Below are positions 8,630-18,020 of a DNA stretch of 64,000 nucleotides, in pieces; positions within the stretch are counted from its first letter, which is position 1; each line of letters starts with the position of its first letter. This stretch comes from Halomonas sp. Y3. GTDB lineage: Bacteria > Pseudomonadota > Gammaproteobacteria > Pseudomonadales > Halomonadaceae. Under the pieces are notes generated by a model. That model was not told the origin of the DNA. It saw only the letters and a list, made by a program, of their open reading frames with translations, and ran no database searches. The stretch covers positions 4,023,867 through 4,087,866 of the forward strand of contig NZ_CP099975.1 of NCBI RefSeq assembly GCF_024137965.1, given 5' to 3'. The translations under genes and the position numbers were made by a program.

Positions 8630-8663
8630 CGCATCGGGGGCGCCAGCCGGCGCCCCCGATGCG
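8630..8663. terminator. Bidirectional stem-loop between convergent genes
   Basis: A perfect 15-bp stem (8630-8644 with 8649-8663) closes a four-base loop between the ends of the thioesterase gene and dctP. There is no long T-tract on either side, so it is a likely but not certain intrinsic terminator for both directions. Confidence 0.75.
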
Positions 8664-8681
8664 TCGCGTCAGGCGCCTGGA

Positions 8682-9770
8682 TCAGGCACCGACGGCGTCG
8701 CGACTCTTGAGGTAGGCGTACTCGCCGATATCGCTGAAGGGCCGCACCAGCTTCTGGAAGGCCAGGTAGGACTCGTACACCCTGGCGGATTCCGGGTCGC
8801 CGTCCACCTGGGCCTGGACCACCTCCATGGAGGCCTCATAGAGGGCCTGCATGACGTCCTCCGGGAAGGTGCGCAGTTGGACACCGTGCTCCTCGACCAG
8901 GGTCTCCAGGGCCTGGGCGTTGCGGTAGGCAAACTCGCTGATCATGGAGAGGTTGGAGGCCTTGGCCGCCTCGCGCACCACCGCCTTGAGGTCGTCGGGC
9001 AGGGCGTTCCAGGCATCCAGGTTGACGGTGCCCTCGAGCACCGCGCTGGGCTCGTTCCACACCGAGGTGTAGTAGTAGTCGGTCACCTGGTGCAGGCCAA
9101 GAGCCATGTCGTTGTAGGGGCCCACCCAGTCGGCGGCGTCCAGCACCCCGGTCTGCAGGGAGGTGAAGATTTCAGAGGCCGGCATGTTCACCGTGGTGAC
9201 GCCGATGCGATTCATCGCCTCGCCGGCCAGGCCCGGCAGGCGCAGGCGGATGCCCTGCATATCGGAGAGGGAGTTGATCTCCTTCTTGAACCAGCCCGCC
9301 ATCTGGGTGCCGGTGTTGCCCACGGCGAAGGGCTTGAGGTTGTGCTTGGCGTAGATCTCGTCCCACAGCTCCTGGCCGCCACCGTGGTAGAGCCAGGCGT
9401 TGGTCTCGGTGGTGTTCATGCCGAAGGGGACCGCGGTAAAGAACTGGGAGGCCGCCACCTTGCCGCGCCAGTAGTAGGCGGCGGAGTGGCCCATCTCGGC
9501 GGTGCCGGCGGCCACGGCGTCGAAGACCTCCATGGCCGGTACCAGCTCGCCGGCACCGTGAACGCGGATGCGCATGCGCCCGCCGGAGAGCGCCTCGACG
9601 CGCTGGGCAAACTCGTTGGCGCCGGTGCCCAGCGCCGGGAAGTTGCGCGGCCAGGAGGTGACCATGTCCCAGGTGATGGTCTCCTGGGCCTTGGCGGTGG
9701 AGACGAAGGGGGCGGCGGCGACGCCGGCGGCGCCGGCACCCAGGGTCTTCAGAAAGTTGCGGCGTTGCAT
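8682..9770 (-). CDS. TRAP transporter substrate-binding protein (DctP family, TakP-like)
   Basis: 362 residues from the ATG at 9770 (GGAG nine bases upstream). It opens with a twin-arginine-like signal (RRNFLKTLGAGAAG...STAKA), implying export, possibly folded, to the periplasm. The mature protein has the DctP fold signature, with an MGHSAAYYWRGK segment, RLPGLAGEAMNRIG around the carboxylate-binding Arg, and WVGPYNDMALG plus YYYTSVWNEPSAVLE, which resemble the 2-oxoacid-binding TakP subgroup. No dctQ or dctM membrane subunits are adjacent, so it is an orphan that must pair with permeases encoded elsewhere. The substrate is inferred only. Confidence 0.9.
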   Translation of the reverse strand: MQRRNFLKTLGAGAAGVAAAPFVSTAKAQETITWDMVTSWPRNFPALGTGANEFAQRVEALSGGRMRIRVHGAGELVPAMEVFDAVAAGTAEMGHSAAYYWRGKVAASQFFTAVPFGMNTTETNAWLYHGGGQELWDEIYAKHNLKPFAVGNTGTQMAGWFKKEINSLSDMQGIRLRLPGLAGEAMNRIGVTTVNMPASEIFTSLQTGVLDAADWVGPYNDMALGLHQVTDYYYTSVWNEPSAVLEGTVNLDAWNALPDDLKAVVREAAKASNLSMISEFAYRNAQALETLVEEHGVQLRTFPEDVMQALYEASMEVVQAQVDGDPESARVYESYLAFQKLVRPFSDIGEYAYLKSRDAVGA

Positions 9771-9930
9771 GCGGCATGACTCCGAAAGCTTGTTATAGGA
9801 CCACGGCGCTAGGTTCGGCCGTGGCAGTGTCCATCCGAAAGTATGCGTCAAGGGCAATTTGGCCGGCAAGCCGCGACATTGACGGGTACGTCAAAGGGAG
9901 TTGGCACCGCCGCCCTACGCTACAGCGGGG

Positions 9931-12132
9931 CTACAGCGGGGTCAGCTTGGCGAAGCCCAGCACCAGCCACTTGTCGCCCTCGCCCTCGAAGCTGACCTGC
10001 ACCCGGGCCCGGGGCCCCTCCCCCTCGGCGTTGAGGATCACCCCCTCGCCGAACACCGGGTGGCGCACCCGCTGGCCCAGGGAGAGCGACGGCAGATCGT
10101 CGCCGCCGCTCACCTCGGTCTGGCGCAGGCCCCCGGGGCGCGAGGCGGTCACCGGCCGGCTGACCTGGCCGCGCAGGCGCACCTCCTCGAGGTACTCCTC
10201 GGGGATCTCGCGCAGGAAGCGCGAGGCGCGCTGGAAGGTCTCCTTGCCGTGAAGCCGGCGGATCTCGGCGTGGGTCAGGTAGAGCTTGTGCATGGCGCGG
10301 GTCAGGCCCACGTAGCAGAGCCGGCGCTCCTCCTCCAGGCGCCCCGGCTCCTCCGCCGACATGCGGTGGGGGAAGAGCCCCTCCTCCACCCCGGCGATGA
10401 AGACCACCGGAAACTCCAGCCCCTTGGCGGAGTGCAGGGTCATCAGCTGCACGCTGTCCTCGAACTCGTCCGCCTCGTGGTCGCCGGCGTTGAGCGCCGC
10501 CTCGGAGAGGAAGGCCTCCAGCGCCGCGCCCCCTTCGCCGGCCTCCGGCGGGTCGAAGGACTCCCCCTGGGTGAAGGCCCGGGCGGCCGTGACCAGCTCC
10601 TCCAGGTTCTCGACCCGGGCCTGGCCCTTCTCGCCCTTCTCGCTGCGGTGGTGCTCCACCAGACCCGAGCGCTCGATCACGTGGTCGATGATTTCATGGA
10701 GGGCGAGGCCCGCGGTGTCGTGGTCGAGCCGTTCGATCAGCTCGGCGAAGGCCTGGACGGCGTTGCCGGCGCGCCCCTTGAGGGAGCCGTCGCTCACGCC
10801 GTCATGCAGCGCCTGCCACAGCGAGACGCCGCGCTCCCGGGCGCCGGTACGCAGCAGCTCCACGGTGCGGGTACCGATGCCCCGGGCCGGCACGTTGATC
10901 ACCCGCTCCAGGGAGGCATCGTCGTCGCGGTTGAGCAGCAGGCGCAGGTAGGCCAGGGCGTTCTTGATCTCCAGGCGCTCGTAGAAGCGGTGCCCGCCGT
11001 AGATGCGGTAGGGCACCCCCTGGCGAATCAGGGTCTCCTCGATCACCCGGGACTGGGCGTTGGAGCGGTAGAGGATGGCGATATCTCGACGCCGCACGCC
11101 CTCCTCGACCCGCTCGCGCAGGGTGTCGACGATAAAGCGCGCCTCGTCCAGGTCGTTGAAGCCCGCGTAGACGGAGATGGGCTCGCCCCGGGCGCCGTCG
11201 GTCCAGAGCTCCTTGCCCATGCGCTCGGTATTGTGGCTGATCAGGGCGTTGGCGGCTTCGAGGATGGCGCTGGTGGAGCGGTAGTTCTGCTCCAGCCGCA
11301 CCGTCTTCGTCTGCGGGAACTCCCGCTCGAAGCGGCGGATGTTCTCCACCCGGGCGCCGCGCCAGCCGTAGATCGACTGGTCGTCGTCGCCCACCACCGT
11401 CATCGGCGTGCGCATGCCGGAGAGCAGCTTGAGCCAGGCGTACTGCAGGGTGTTGGTGTCCTGGAACTCATCCACCAGCAGGTGGGCGAAGCGCTCCTGA
11501 TAGTGGGCCAGCAGGGCGGGGGTGTCGCGCAAAAGCTCCAGGCTCCTGAGCAGCAGCTCGCCGAAGTCCACCAGGCCGCCGCGCTCGCAGGTGAGCTGGT
11601 AGCGCTCGTAGAGCTCCACCATCTGCCCCAGGTAGGCGTCGCCGTGGACGTCGACCTGGTGGGGGCGCAGCCCCTCCTCCTTGCAGCCGGAGATGAAGGA
11701 GTGCACCTGGCGCGGCGGGAAGCGCTCGTCGTCGACATTATGCTCCTTGATCAGCCGCTTGATCAGGCGCAGCTGGTCATCGGCGTCGATGATCTGGAAG
11801 TGCTGAGGCAGCCGCGCCTCCTGCCAGTGGGTGCGCAGCAGGCGGTGGGCGATGGAGTGGAAGGTGCCCACCCAGACGTGGCGCAGGGAGAGGCCCAGCA
11901 GCGCCTCCAGGCGGGTGCGCATCTCCCGGGCCGCCTTGTTGGTGAAGGTCACGGCGAGCACGGCATAGGGGGAGAGCCCCTCGGCCTGCATCAGCCAGGC
12001 GATGCGGTGGACCAGCACCCGGGTCTTGCCGGAGCCGGCCCCGGCCAGCACCAGCATATTGCCTTGGGGGGCGCTGACCGCCTCGCGCTGGGCGGTGTTC
12101 AGGTGGTCGAGAATCGCCGTGACGTCGTCCAT
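9931..12132 (-). CDS. uvrD: DNA helicase II UvrD
   Basis: 733 residues, the normal UvrD length. Superfamily 1 motifs are in order: Q-motif NTAQREAV, Walker A GAGSGKT (about 31-37), TFTNKAAREM, Walker B DEFQDTN, GDDDQSIYGWRGA, LEQNYRST, and late motifs LMTLHSAKGLEFPVVF and VGLTRA. A C-terminal Tudor-like segment (VRHPVFGEGVILN) is present, as in UvrD/PcrA. It unwinds DNA in nucleotide-excision and mismatch repair. It stands as a single gene between dctP and hexR, with an 11-bp tandem duplication covering its stop codon. Confidence 0.96.
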   Translation of the reverse strand: MDDVTAILDHLNTAQREAVSAPQGNMLVLAGAGSGKTRVLVHRIAWLMQAEGLSPYAVLAVTFTNKAAREMRTRLEALLGLSLRHVWVGTFHSIAHRLLRTHWQEARLPQHFQIIDADDQLRLIKRLIKEHNVDDERFPPRQVHSFISGCKEEGLRPHQVDVHGDAYLGQMVELYERYQLTCERGGLVDFGELLLRSLELLRDTPALLAHYQERFAHLLVDEFQDTNTLQYAWLKLLSGMRTPMTVVGDDDQSIYGWRGARVENIRRFEREFPQTKTVRLEQNYRSTSAILEAANALISHNTERMGKELWTDGARGEPISVYAGFNDLDEARFIVDTLRERVEEGVRRRDIAILYRSNAQSRVIEETLIRQGVPYRIYGGHRFYERLEIKNALAYLRLLLNRDDDASLERVINVPARGIGTRTVELLRTGARERGVSLWQALHDGVSDGSLKGRAGNAVQAFAELIERLDHDTAGLALHEIIDHVIERSGLVEHHRSEKGEKGQARVENLEELVTAARAFTQGESFDPPEAGEGGAALEAFLSEAALNAGDHEADEFEDSVQLMTLHSAKGLEFPVVFIAGVEEGLFPHRMSAEEPGRLEEERRLCYVGLTRAMHKLYLTHAEIRRLHGKETFQRASRFLREIPEEYLEEVRLRGQVSRPVTASRPGGLRQTEVSGGDDLPSLSLGQRVRHPVFGEGVILNAEGEGPRARVQVSFEGEGDKWLVLGFAKLTPL

Positions 12133-12212
12133 GGAGAGGGCATCGCTGCTCGGAAAATGGGCGCACAGCTTAGCATATCGCCCGCCACTCCTCCTCGGCC
12201 TGCCTCGCCGCG

Positions 12213-13070
12213 CTAGGCCTCTTCCTCGGGGTAGCGCAGGGGGATCAGGCTCTTCTTCACCGACTTGAGCTGCTCGGCAAGCTTGGGACCGCGGGTCTTG
12301 GCCACGCCCACCGCCAGCACGTCGACCAGCACCAGATGGGCGATGCGCGAGCTCATGGGGGTGTAGATCTCGGTGTCCTCGTGGACATCGATATAGAGCG
12401 GCAGGGTGACCTCCTCGGCCAGGGGCGAGCCGCTGGGGCAGAGCCCGATCACGGTGGCCCCGGCCTCCTTGGCCAGGCGCACGCTGGCCACCAGGGCCCG
12501 GGTGCGGCCGGTCTGGGAGATCGCCACCACCACGTCGCCCTCCTTGAGGGTCACCGCCGACATGTTCTGCATATGGGGGTCGGCGTAGGCGGCGGTGGAG
12601 ATCTGCAGGCGGAAGAACTTGTGCTGGGCGTCGAAGGCCACCGCACCGGAGGCACCGAAGCCGTAGAACTCCACCCGGTTGGCCATGGCCAGGGCGTTGA
12701 TCGCCTGGCTCAGCGCCTCGTTATCGAGGCGGTCGCGCACCGAGAGCAGGGTGCCCACGGTGGAGTCGAAGATGCTCTGGGAGAATTCCGCCACCGAGTC
12801 GCTGTCGTTCATGGAGAACTGGGCGAACTGGCTGCCGGTCGCCAGCATCTGCGCCAGCTTGAGCTTGAAGTCCTGGAAGCCGTTGCAGCCCAGGGCGCGG
12901 CAGAAGCGCACCACCGTGGGTTCGCTGACCTTGGCCTCGGTGGCCAGGTCGACGATGCGCATGTGGATCACTTCCTCGGGGTTGCGCAGCACGAAACGCG
13001 CCACCTTCTGCTCGGAGCGGCGGAAGTGCTCCATGCGGCGTCTCATCTCATCGAACAGGGCGCTGCTCAC
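12213..13070 (-). CDS. hexR: HexR-type transcriptional regulator (RpiR/MurR family)
   Basis: 285 residues from a GTG start with AAGGAG five bases upstream. An N-terminal RpiR helix-turn-helix (about 1-77: VDLATEAKVSEPTVVRFCRALGCNGFQDFKLKL) is followed by a SIS sugar-phosphate-binding domain (about 125-255: FYGFGASGAVAFDAQHKF, AISQTGRT). The sequence matches HexR, which senses 2-keto-3-deoxy-6-phosphogluconate and controls central carbon genes. The usual neighbours zwf, pgl and edd are absent, so it is an orphan regulator here. An inverted repeat 55 bases upstream could be its own operator. Confidence 0.92.
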   Translation of the reverse strand: MSSALFDEMRRRMEHFRRSEQKVARFVLRNPEEVIHMRIVDLATEAKVSEPTVVRFCRALGCNGFQDFKLKLAQMLATGSQFAQFSMNDSDSVAEFSQSIFDSTVGTLLSVRDRLDNEALSQAINALAMANRVEFYGFGASGAVAFDAQHKFFRLQISTAAYADPHMQNMSAVTLKEGDVVVAISQTGRTRALVASVRLAKEAGATVIGLCPSGSPLAEEVTLPLYIDVHEDTEIYTPMSSRIAHLVLVDVLAVGVAKTRGPKLAEQLKSVKKSLIPLRYPEEEA

Positions 13071-13124
13071 GGGAACTCCTTGGCTTGGGTATCACCGTCG
13101 GGCGAGGAACGGTGCGTTGAAAGG

Positions 13125-13140
13125 ATACTGCCTACAGTAT
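13125..13140. promoter_or_regulatory. 16-bp inverted repeat upstream of hexR
   Basis: ATACTG-CCTA-CAGTAT is a perfect 6-bp palindrome with a four-base spacer in the divergent hexR region. It does not match the published HexR consensus (TGTAxT...ATxACA) well, so it may be an operator for another factor or for this HexR. Confidence 0.4.
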
Positions 13141-13233
13141 GCCCCAAGCGGGCCTCTGTTGTGCAACGCAAGATGTGCGGCAGGGCAGGCGACGCCAAGC
13201 GTTGGAATAGCGTTTTTGCTCTGCAGCATGAGC

Positions 13234-13262
13234 CGTCATCATTCTGAAAGCTGCGTTATAGT
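13234..13262 (+). promoter_or_regulatory. Possible promoter of the small 69-residue gene
   Basis: TATAGT (13257-13262) is a good -10. The hexamer 17 bases upstream, CGTCAT (13234-13239), is a poor -35. The site lies about 55 bases before the ATG at 13317. Confidence 0.4.
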
Positions 13263-13316
13263 AGGAATGTGATGGCTGGAATGACAGTGTCGCAACGTGA
13301 CACAGGAGAGTCGATC

Positions 13317-13526
13317 ATGCGAAATGTCGAACGGTTAACCTCCCTGAAGAGCGAGCTCCTCGATATCTTCATGAGCATGGAAGTCGTCGAGCACGAGCAG
13401 CGCTCCCGCACCGCCGCCCAGCGCAGCCTGAGGGCGCGCCGAGGCATCGAGCTCCACGAGGAGTTCAAGCAGCTCTCCCGGGATATCGCCGAGCTGCCCG
13501 AGGACGAGCTCGACGAGATGCACTGA
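13317..13526 (+). CDS. Small acidic/basic helical protein, function unknown
   Basis: 69 residues from the ATG at 13317, chosen because GGAGAG sits seven bases upstream. An earlier in-frame ATG at 13269 has no such site. The protein is predicted to be almost wholly helical and strongly charged, with a central Arg-rich segment (RSRTAAQRSLRARRGIELHEEF) and an acidic tail (ELPEDELDEMH). It has no signal peptide or membrane segment. It faces hexR divergently and is followed by a clear terminator, so it looks like a genuine single-gene unit. It recalls small Arg-rich PA3496-like proteins, but the similarity is too weak to name it. Confidence 0.7.
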   Translation: MRNVERLTSLKSELLDIFMSMEVVEHEQRSRTAAQRSLRARRGIELHEEFKQLSRDIAELPEDELDEMH

Positions 13527-13564
13527 AGCGCCCTCGAGGCAGGACGCTTCCCGGCCCGAACGAC

Positions 13565-13590
13565 GCGAGCCCCGCCGGGGCGGGGCTCGC
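13565..13590. terminator. GC-rich terminator hairpin
   Basis: A 12-bp stem GCGAGCCCCGCC/GGCGGGGCTCGC lies between the convergent 69-residue gene and the NSS symporter gene. It lacks a T-tract but is well placed to end both transcripts. Confidence 0.7.
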
Positions 13591-13619
13591 AGGGGGTATC
13601 GTGCTTCCCGCCTAGCGGC

Positions 13620-14963
13620 CTAGAGCAGGCCGGTGACGAACACCACGATCACCCCGATGGGCGCCACATAGCGCGCCACGACGTGCCACAGCTGCTCCTT
13701 GCCGCCGGTCAGGTTGAGTTCGCTGGCCACGCTCTGGCGCTCCAGGCACCAGGCCACGAAGAGGATCGCCCCGAGGCCGGTCAGCGGCAGCAGCACCTTG
13801 CTGGTGAAGGTATCCAGCAGGTCGAAGATGTTCAGGCCGAAGATCAGCACGCTATCCCAGACGTTGAAGGACATCAGCGCCGCGATACCCAGCGCCCAGA
13901 CCGCCACGCCGCTGATCAGGGTCGCCGCGACCCGGGTCAGAGGGGTGCGCTCCTCCACCAGCTCCACCACCGGCTCGAGCAGCGAGATCGCCGAGGTGAG
14001 CGCCGCGAAGGTGAGCAGCAGGAAGAACATCAGACCCAGGATGGCACCGCCGGTCATGTTGCCGAAGGCCACCGGCAGGTTGACGAAGATCAGCCCGGGC
14101 CCATCGGCGGGGCTCATGCCGTTGGCGAAGACGATGGGGAAGATCGCCATGCCCGCCAGCAGGGCGATCACGGTATCGAGGATGATCACGGTCCGGGCGG
14201 TGCCGACCAGGTTGACGTCCTCGCCCAGGTAGGAGCCGTAGGCCATCATGATGCCCATGCCGAGGGAGAGGGTGAAGAAGGCCTGCCCCATGGCGGCCAG
14301 CACCACGCCGCCGGTCACCGCGCTCCAGTCGGGACGGAACATGAAGGCCAGCGCCTCGCCGAAGTGCCCGGTGGTCATGCCGTAGCCGACCAGCACGATC
14401 AGCAGCAGCACCAGCCCCGGCATCAGGGTCCGCACGGCGCCCTCGAGCCCCTTGGTGACGCCGCGGGCGACGATGAAGATCACCAGCGCCATGAAGGCGG
14501 TGTGCCACAGGGTCAGGATGCCCGGGCTGCCCAGCAGGCCACCGAAGAGGGCGCCGATGCCGTCGGCATCCTGGCCGGTGAAGCGGCCGGTGACGGAACC
14601 CAGGGTGTAGGAGAGCGACCAGCCCCCGATCACGCTGTAGAAGGAGAGGATCAGGAAGGCAGCCAGCACGCCGCTGGCGCCAACCAGCGCCCAGGCCGGC
14701 AGGCGGCCGTTCTGGCGGGCCAGATCCGCCATGGCGTTGATGGGGTTCTCCTGGCCGCGCCGACCGATCAGCCATTCGGCCACCAGGATCGGCAGGCCCA
14801 CCAGGGCCACGCAGGCCAGGTAGATGAGCACGAAGGCCGCGCCCCCGCTGTCGCCCACCATGTAGGAAAAACGCCAGATATTGCCCAGTCCCACCGCGGA
14901 GCCCGCGGCGGCGAGCACGAAGGTCATCTTCGATGACCACTGCGCATGCACGAGTTTAGACAT
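13620..14963 (-). CDS. Sodium-dependent neurotransmitter-symporter-family (NSS/SNF) transporter
   Basis: 447 residues with about 11-12 hydrophobic helices. The family signature in helix 1 is clear: SSKMTFVLAAAGSAVGLGNIWRFSYMVGDSGGAAFVL, containing the unwound GSAVGLGN segment that binds Na+ and substrate. NIWRF and ALTSAISLLEPVVEL (helix 8) are also conserved. NSS proteins import amino acids or similar amines using the Na+ gradient, which would suit a halophile. The substrate cannot be read from the sequence. It is a monocistronic gene with a terminator at its 3' side. Confidence 0.92.
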   Translation of the reverse strand: MSKLVHAQWSSKMTFVLAAAGSAVGLGNIWRFSYMVGDSGGAAFVLIYLACVALVGLPILVAEWLIGRRGQENPINAMADLARQNGRLPAWALVGASGVLAAFLILSFYSVIGGWSLSYTLGSVTGRFTGQDADGIGALFGGLLGSPGILTLWHTAFMALVIFIVARGVTKGLEGAVRTLMPGLVLLLIVLVGYGMTTGHFGEALAFMFRPDWSAVTGGVVLAAMGQAFFTLSLGMGIMMAYGSYLGEDVNLVGTARTVIILDTVIALLAGMAIFPIVFANGMSPADGPGLIFVNLPVAFGNMTGGAILGLMFFLLLTFAALTSAISLLEPVVELVEERTPLTRVAATLISGVAVWALGIAALMSFNVWDSVLIFGLNIFDLLDTFTSKVLLPLTGLGAILFVAWCLERQSVASELNLTGGKEQLWHVVARYVAPIGVIVVFVTGLL

Positions 14964-15310
14964 GATTCACCCTGAGTGTACGTGTCGCCATCGGCCGGTC
15001 TGGCGCGATGACGGCTTGTGCTTGTCATTGCCACGTCCAGGACGCCATGGATCGCACGGCGTCTTCCAGAGCATGACAGGATCCAGGCAGGATCACTGCC
15101 GTGCCGCCCGTCTCCGTCCGGCGAGTTGTTGCACCGAAAGGAGAAGGGACCGTGCGGCGGATACTGGCAGGAATCACGTCTTTACGCGGGAGATCCGGTC
15201 AATATCCATGGGGTATGCCGCACAGGGGAATAAAACTATCCGATCAAACGCTCGATGGCCAGCGGCGGCCGGCTCATGAAAACAATTTGCTGCGGTGGGT
15301 CATTGCCGGC
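14964..15310. other. Intergenic region upstream of the NSS symporter, no gene found
   Basis: 347 bases between the DUF72 stop and the symporter start. A plus-strand AAGGAG before a GTG at 15153 opens a frame that runs antisense into the DUF72 gene and has no recognisable product. No convincing promoter, terminator or RNA gene was found. The region must hold the symporter promoter. Confidence 0.5.
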
Positions 15311-16177
15311 CTAGAACAGGACCGCCTGGGCCTCGCCCGGAAAGTCCGCCAGGGGCGCCAGGGAGAGGGCCTCGGCGAGCCGCGCATAGAGGGATCTTGC
15401 CAGCTCAGGCGCCTGGCGGTTATCCGGAGTATGCACCATGAGATAAGGGGTTTTCCCCTGTTTTATCCACAGGGCGAGACGCTGAATCCAGGGCGCAAAG
15501 TAGCGCTCGTTGATCGCCGGATCGAGGTGGCCGATAAAGCGCACCAGGGGACGATCCGCCGTGGAAAGCACGTGTAAAGGGCGTCTTGGCTTTTCTCCCT
15601 GGGCCTTCAGCAGCCCGGGATGGCCGCTGGCCGGCGTCGAGAAGAGCGGGCGCACGTCGAGCATCACCCGGTCGACGCCGCGACTTATCAACAATCTGTT
15701 GAGGGCGATCTCGGCCGCCCCCTTGTGGAAAAACTCGGGGTGGCGCACCTCCACCGCGCAGGGGACCTCTGCCGGCCAGCGGGCCAACAGGGCCTCGAGG
15801 CTGGGGAGCTCATCCGCGCCGAAGTCCCGGGGCAGCTGGACCATCATCGGCCCCAGCCGATCATGGAGCGGGGCGAGCGCCGCGAGGAAGGCGTCGAACT
15901 CGGCCTCGATGCCTGCCAGGCGGCGCTCGTGGGTCAGCGCCGCCGGCAGCTTGAAGCAGAAGCGAAACTCCGCTGGCGCCTGGCGGGCCCAGGCGGCCAC
16001 CGTCTCCGCCCGGGGGGCACCGCTGTAGAAGGTGGTATTGCCCTCCACGCTTCCGAACACCCGGGCGTACTCCTCGAGGCCGCCACCGTGGGGCGGATAG
16101 AGGCTGCCGCGCCAGTCGGGGTTGGCCCACATGGGCAGCCCCAGGTAGAGGCGCGGCGGCTCGACGATCGAGTTCAC
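15311..16177 (-). CDS. DUF72 (YecE-like) protein
   Basis: 288 residues from a GTG start that overlaps the glmS stop (GTGA), so translation is coupled to glmS. Family features are [20 protein letters not shown] at the start, the [32 protein letters not shown] segment, and VEVRHPEFF centrally. DUF72 proteins adopt a TIM barrel and resemble metal-dependent isomerases or nucleases, but no activity is established. Its place directly behind glmS suggests co-expression rather than a known shared pathway. A perfect DnaA box lies inside the gene at 15463-15471. Confidence 0.9.
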   Translation of the reverse strand: MNSIVEPPRLYLGLPMWANPDWRGSLYPPHGGGLEEYARVFGSVEGNTTFYSGAPRAETVAAWARQAPAEFRFCFKLPAALTHERRLAGIEAEFDAFLAALAPLHDRLGPMMVQLPRDFGADELPSLEALLARWPAEVPCAVEVRHPEFFHKGAAEIALNRLLISRGVDRVMLDVRPLFSTPASGHPGLLKAQGEKPRRPLHVLSTADRPLVRFIGHLDPAINERYFAPWIQRLALWIKQGKTPYLMVHTPDNRQAPELARSLYARLAEALSLAPLADFPGEAQAVLF

Positions 16178-18009
16178 TCCACCGTCACGCTCTTGGCCAG
16201 GTTGCGGGGCTGGTCCACATCGGTGCCCTTGAGCACCGCCACGTGGTAGCTGAGCAGCTGCAGCGGCAGGGTGTAGAGGATCGGCGCCAGGGCCTCGTGC
16301 ACCTGGGGCAGGCGCAGCACCCGGACCCCCTCCTCCTCGGTCAGCGCTACCCCCTCGTCGGCGAAGACGAAGAGCTCGCCGCCACGGGCCCGCACCTCCT
16401 GGAGGTTCGACTTGAGCTTGTCGAGCAGCTCGTCGTTGGGGGCCACGGAGATGACCGGCATCTCGCTGTCCACCAGTGCCAGGGGGCCATGCTTGAGCTC
16501 ACCCGCCGGATAGGCCTCGGCGTGGATATAGGAGATCTCCTTGAGCTTGAGCGCCCCCTCCAGGGCAATGGGGAAGTGCGCCCCGCGGCCCAGGAAGAGG
16601 GCGTGATGCTTCTCGGCGAAGGCCATGGAGAGCGCCTCGATCTCCGGATCCAGCGCCAGCACCCGCTCCACCAGCCGCGGCAGGCCGCGCAGGGCCGCCA
16701 CCAGCTCGGCCTGGACCGCCTCGTCGAGCCCCTTGACCCGCCCCAGCGCCAGGGTGAAGAGCATCAGGGCGGTGAGCTGGGTGGTGAAGGCCTTGGTGGA
16801 GGCCACGCCGATCTCGGGGCCGGCCTGGGTCATCAGGGTCAGGTCCGACTCCCGCACCAGGGAGCTGCCCGGCACGTTGCAGATCGCCAGGCTGGCCAGG
16901 TAGCCGCGCTCCCGGGCGAAGCGCAGCGCCGCCAGGGTATCGGCGGTCTCGCCGGACTGGGAGAGGGTGACGAAGAGGGTGTCGTCGGGCACCACCACCT
17001 GGCGGTAGCGGTACTCCGAGGCGACCTCCACCTGCACCGGCACCCCGGCAAAGCGCTCCAGCCAGTAGCGGGCCACCATGCCGGCGTGATAGCTGGTGCC
17101 GCAGGCGATGATATGGATCTGGCGCACCCGGGCGAAGAGCGCCTCGGCGTCGGGGCCGAAGCTCTCCACCAGCGCCGAGCGCTCGCCCAGGCGGCCTTCC
17201 AGCGCCGCGGCGATCACCGCCGGCTGCTCATGGATCTCCTTGAGCATGAAGTGGCGGTACTCACCCTTGCTGGCTGCGCCGTCGCCGTGCTCGAAGGTCT
17301 GCACTTCGCGCTCCACGGGCCGGCCGGCGCCATCGAAGACCTCGATGCGCCCGCCGGCCGAGAGGCGCACCAAGTCGCCCTCCTCCAGGTAGATGAAGCG
17401 GTCGGTGACCTGCAGCAGCGCCAGCGGGTCGGAGCCCAGGAAGGCCTCGCCGATGCCCACGCCCACCACCAGCGGGCTGCCCTTGCGGGCGCCGACGATC
17501 ACATCGGGCTCCGCCGCGCTGACCACGCCCAGCGCATAGGCGCCCTCGAGCCGAGCCAGCACCCGGCGCACGGCGGCCAGCAGGTCGCCGCCCTCGCGGC
17601 TCTCCTGATCGAGCAGGTGGGCCACCACCTCGGTATCGGTCTCGGAGGTGAAGGCGTAGCCGGCCGCCGCCAGCTCCTGGCGCAGGGCCTCATGGTTCTC
17701 GATGATGCCATTATGCACCACCGCGAGGCGCTCGCCGGACTGGTGGGGATGGGCGTTGGCCTCGCTGGGGCGGCCGTGGGTCGCCCAGCGGGTGTGGGCG
17801 ATGCCGCAGCGCCCCGGCAGCGGCTCGGCCGCCAGACGCTCGGCCAGGGCCGCCACCTTGCCCACCGCCCGGCGGCGCGAGAGCGCCCCTTCCGGCGAGA
17901 GCACCGCCATGCCGGCGGAGTCATAGCCGCGGTATTCCAGGCGCTTCAGGCCCTCGAGCAGGATGCCTTCCACGTTGCGCTCGGCAACGGCACCGACGAT
18001 GCCACACAT
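16174..18009 (-). CDS. glmS: Glucosamine-fructose-6-phosphate aminotransferase GlmS
   Basis: 611 residues, full length. It starts [12 protein letters not shown] with the catalytic N-terminal Cys2 of the class II glutamine amidotransferase domain (about 1-240), followed by two SIS isomerase domains (about 290-425 and 460-600: [62 protein letters not shown]). It ends LAKSVTVE as in the family. It makes glucosamine-6-phosphate, the entry to UDP-GlcNAc for peptidoglycan, LPS and PNAG. It sits 11 bases after glmU, the same pathway in one operon. Confidence 0.98.
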   Translation of the reverse strand: MCGIVGAVAERNVEGILLEGLKRLEYRGYDSAGMAVLSPEGALSRRRAVGKVAALAERLAAEPLPGRCGIAHTRWATHGRPSEANAHPHQSGERLAVVHNGIIENHEALRQELAAAGYAFTSETDTEVVAHLLDQESREGGDLLAAVRRVLARLEGAYALGVVSAAEPDVIVGARKGSPLVVGVGIGEAFLGSDPLALLQVTDRFIYLEEGDLVRLSAGGRIEVFDGAGRPVEREVQTFEHGDGAASKGEYRHFMLKEIHEQPAVIAAALEGRLGERSALVESFGPDAEALFARVRQIHIIACGTSYHAGMVARYWLERFAGVPVQVEVASEYRYRQVVVPDDTLFVTLSQSGETADTLAALRFARERGYLASLAICNVPGSSLVRESDLTLMTQAGPEIGVASTKAFTTQLTALMLFTLALGRVKGLDEAVQAELVAALRGLPRLVERVLALDPEIEALSMAFAEKHHALFLGRGAHFPIALEGALKLKEISYIHAEAYPAGELKHGPLALVDSEMPVISVAPNDELLDKLKSNLQEVRARGGELFVFADEGVALTEEEGVRVLRLPQVHEALAPILYTLPLQLLSYHVAVLKGTDVDQPRNLAKSVTVE

Positions 18010-18020
18010 GCGATCTCTCC

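Noticed and set aside
13276..13302. ATGACAG and GTGACAC before the 69-residue gene considered as a Pho box
   Set aside because: The spacing between repeats is nine bases rather than four, and the second repeat is imperfect.
15153..15577. Plus-strand frame beginning at a GTG with a good AAGGAG and running antisense into the DUF72 gene
   Set aside because: More than half lies opposite a well-supported gene, the translation has no recognisable features, and its composition follows the antisense frame of high-GC coding DNA.
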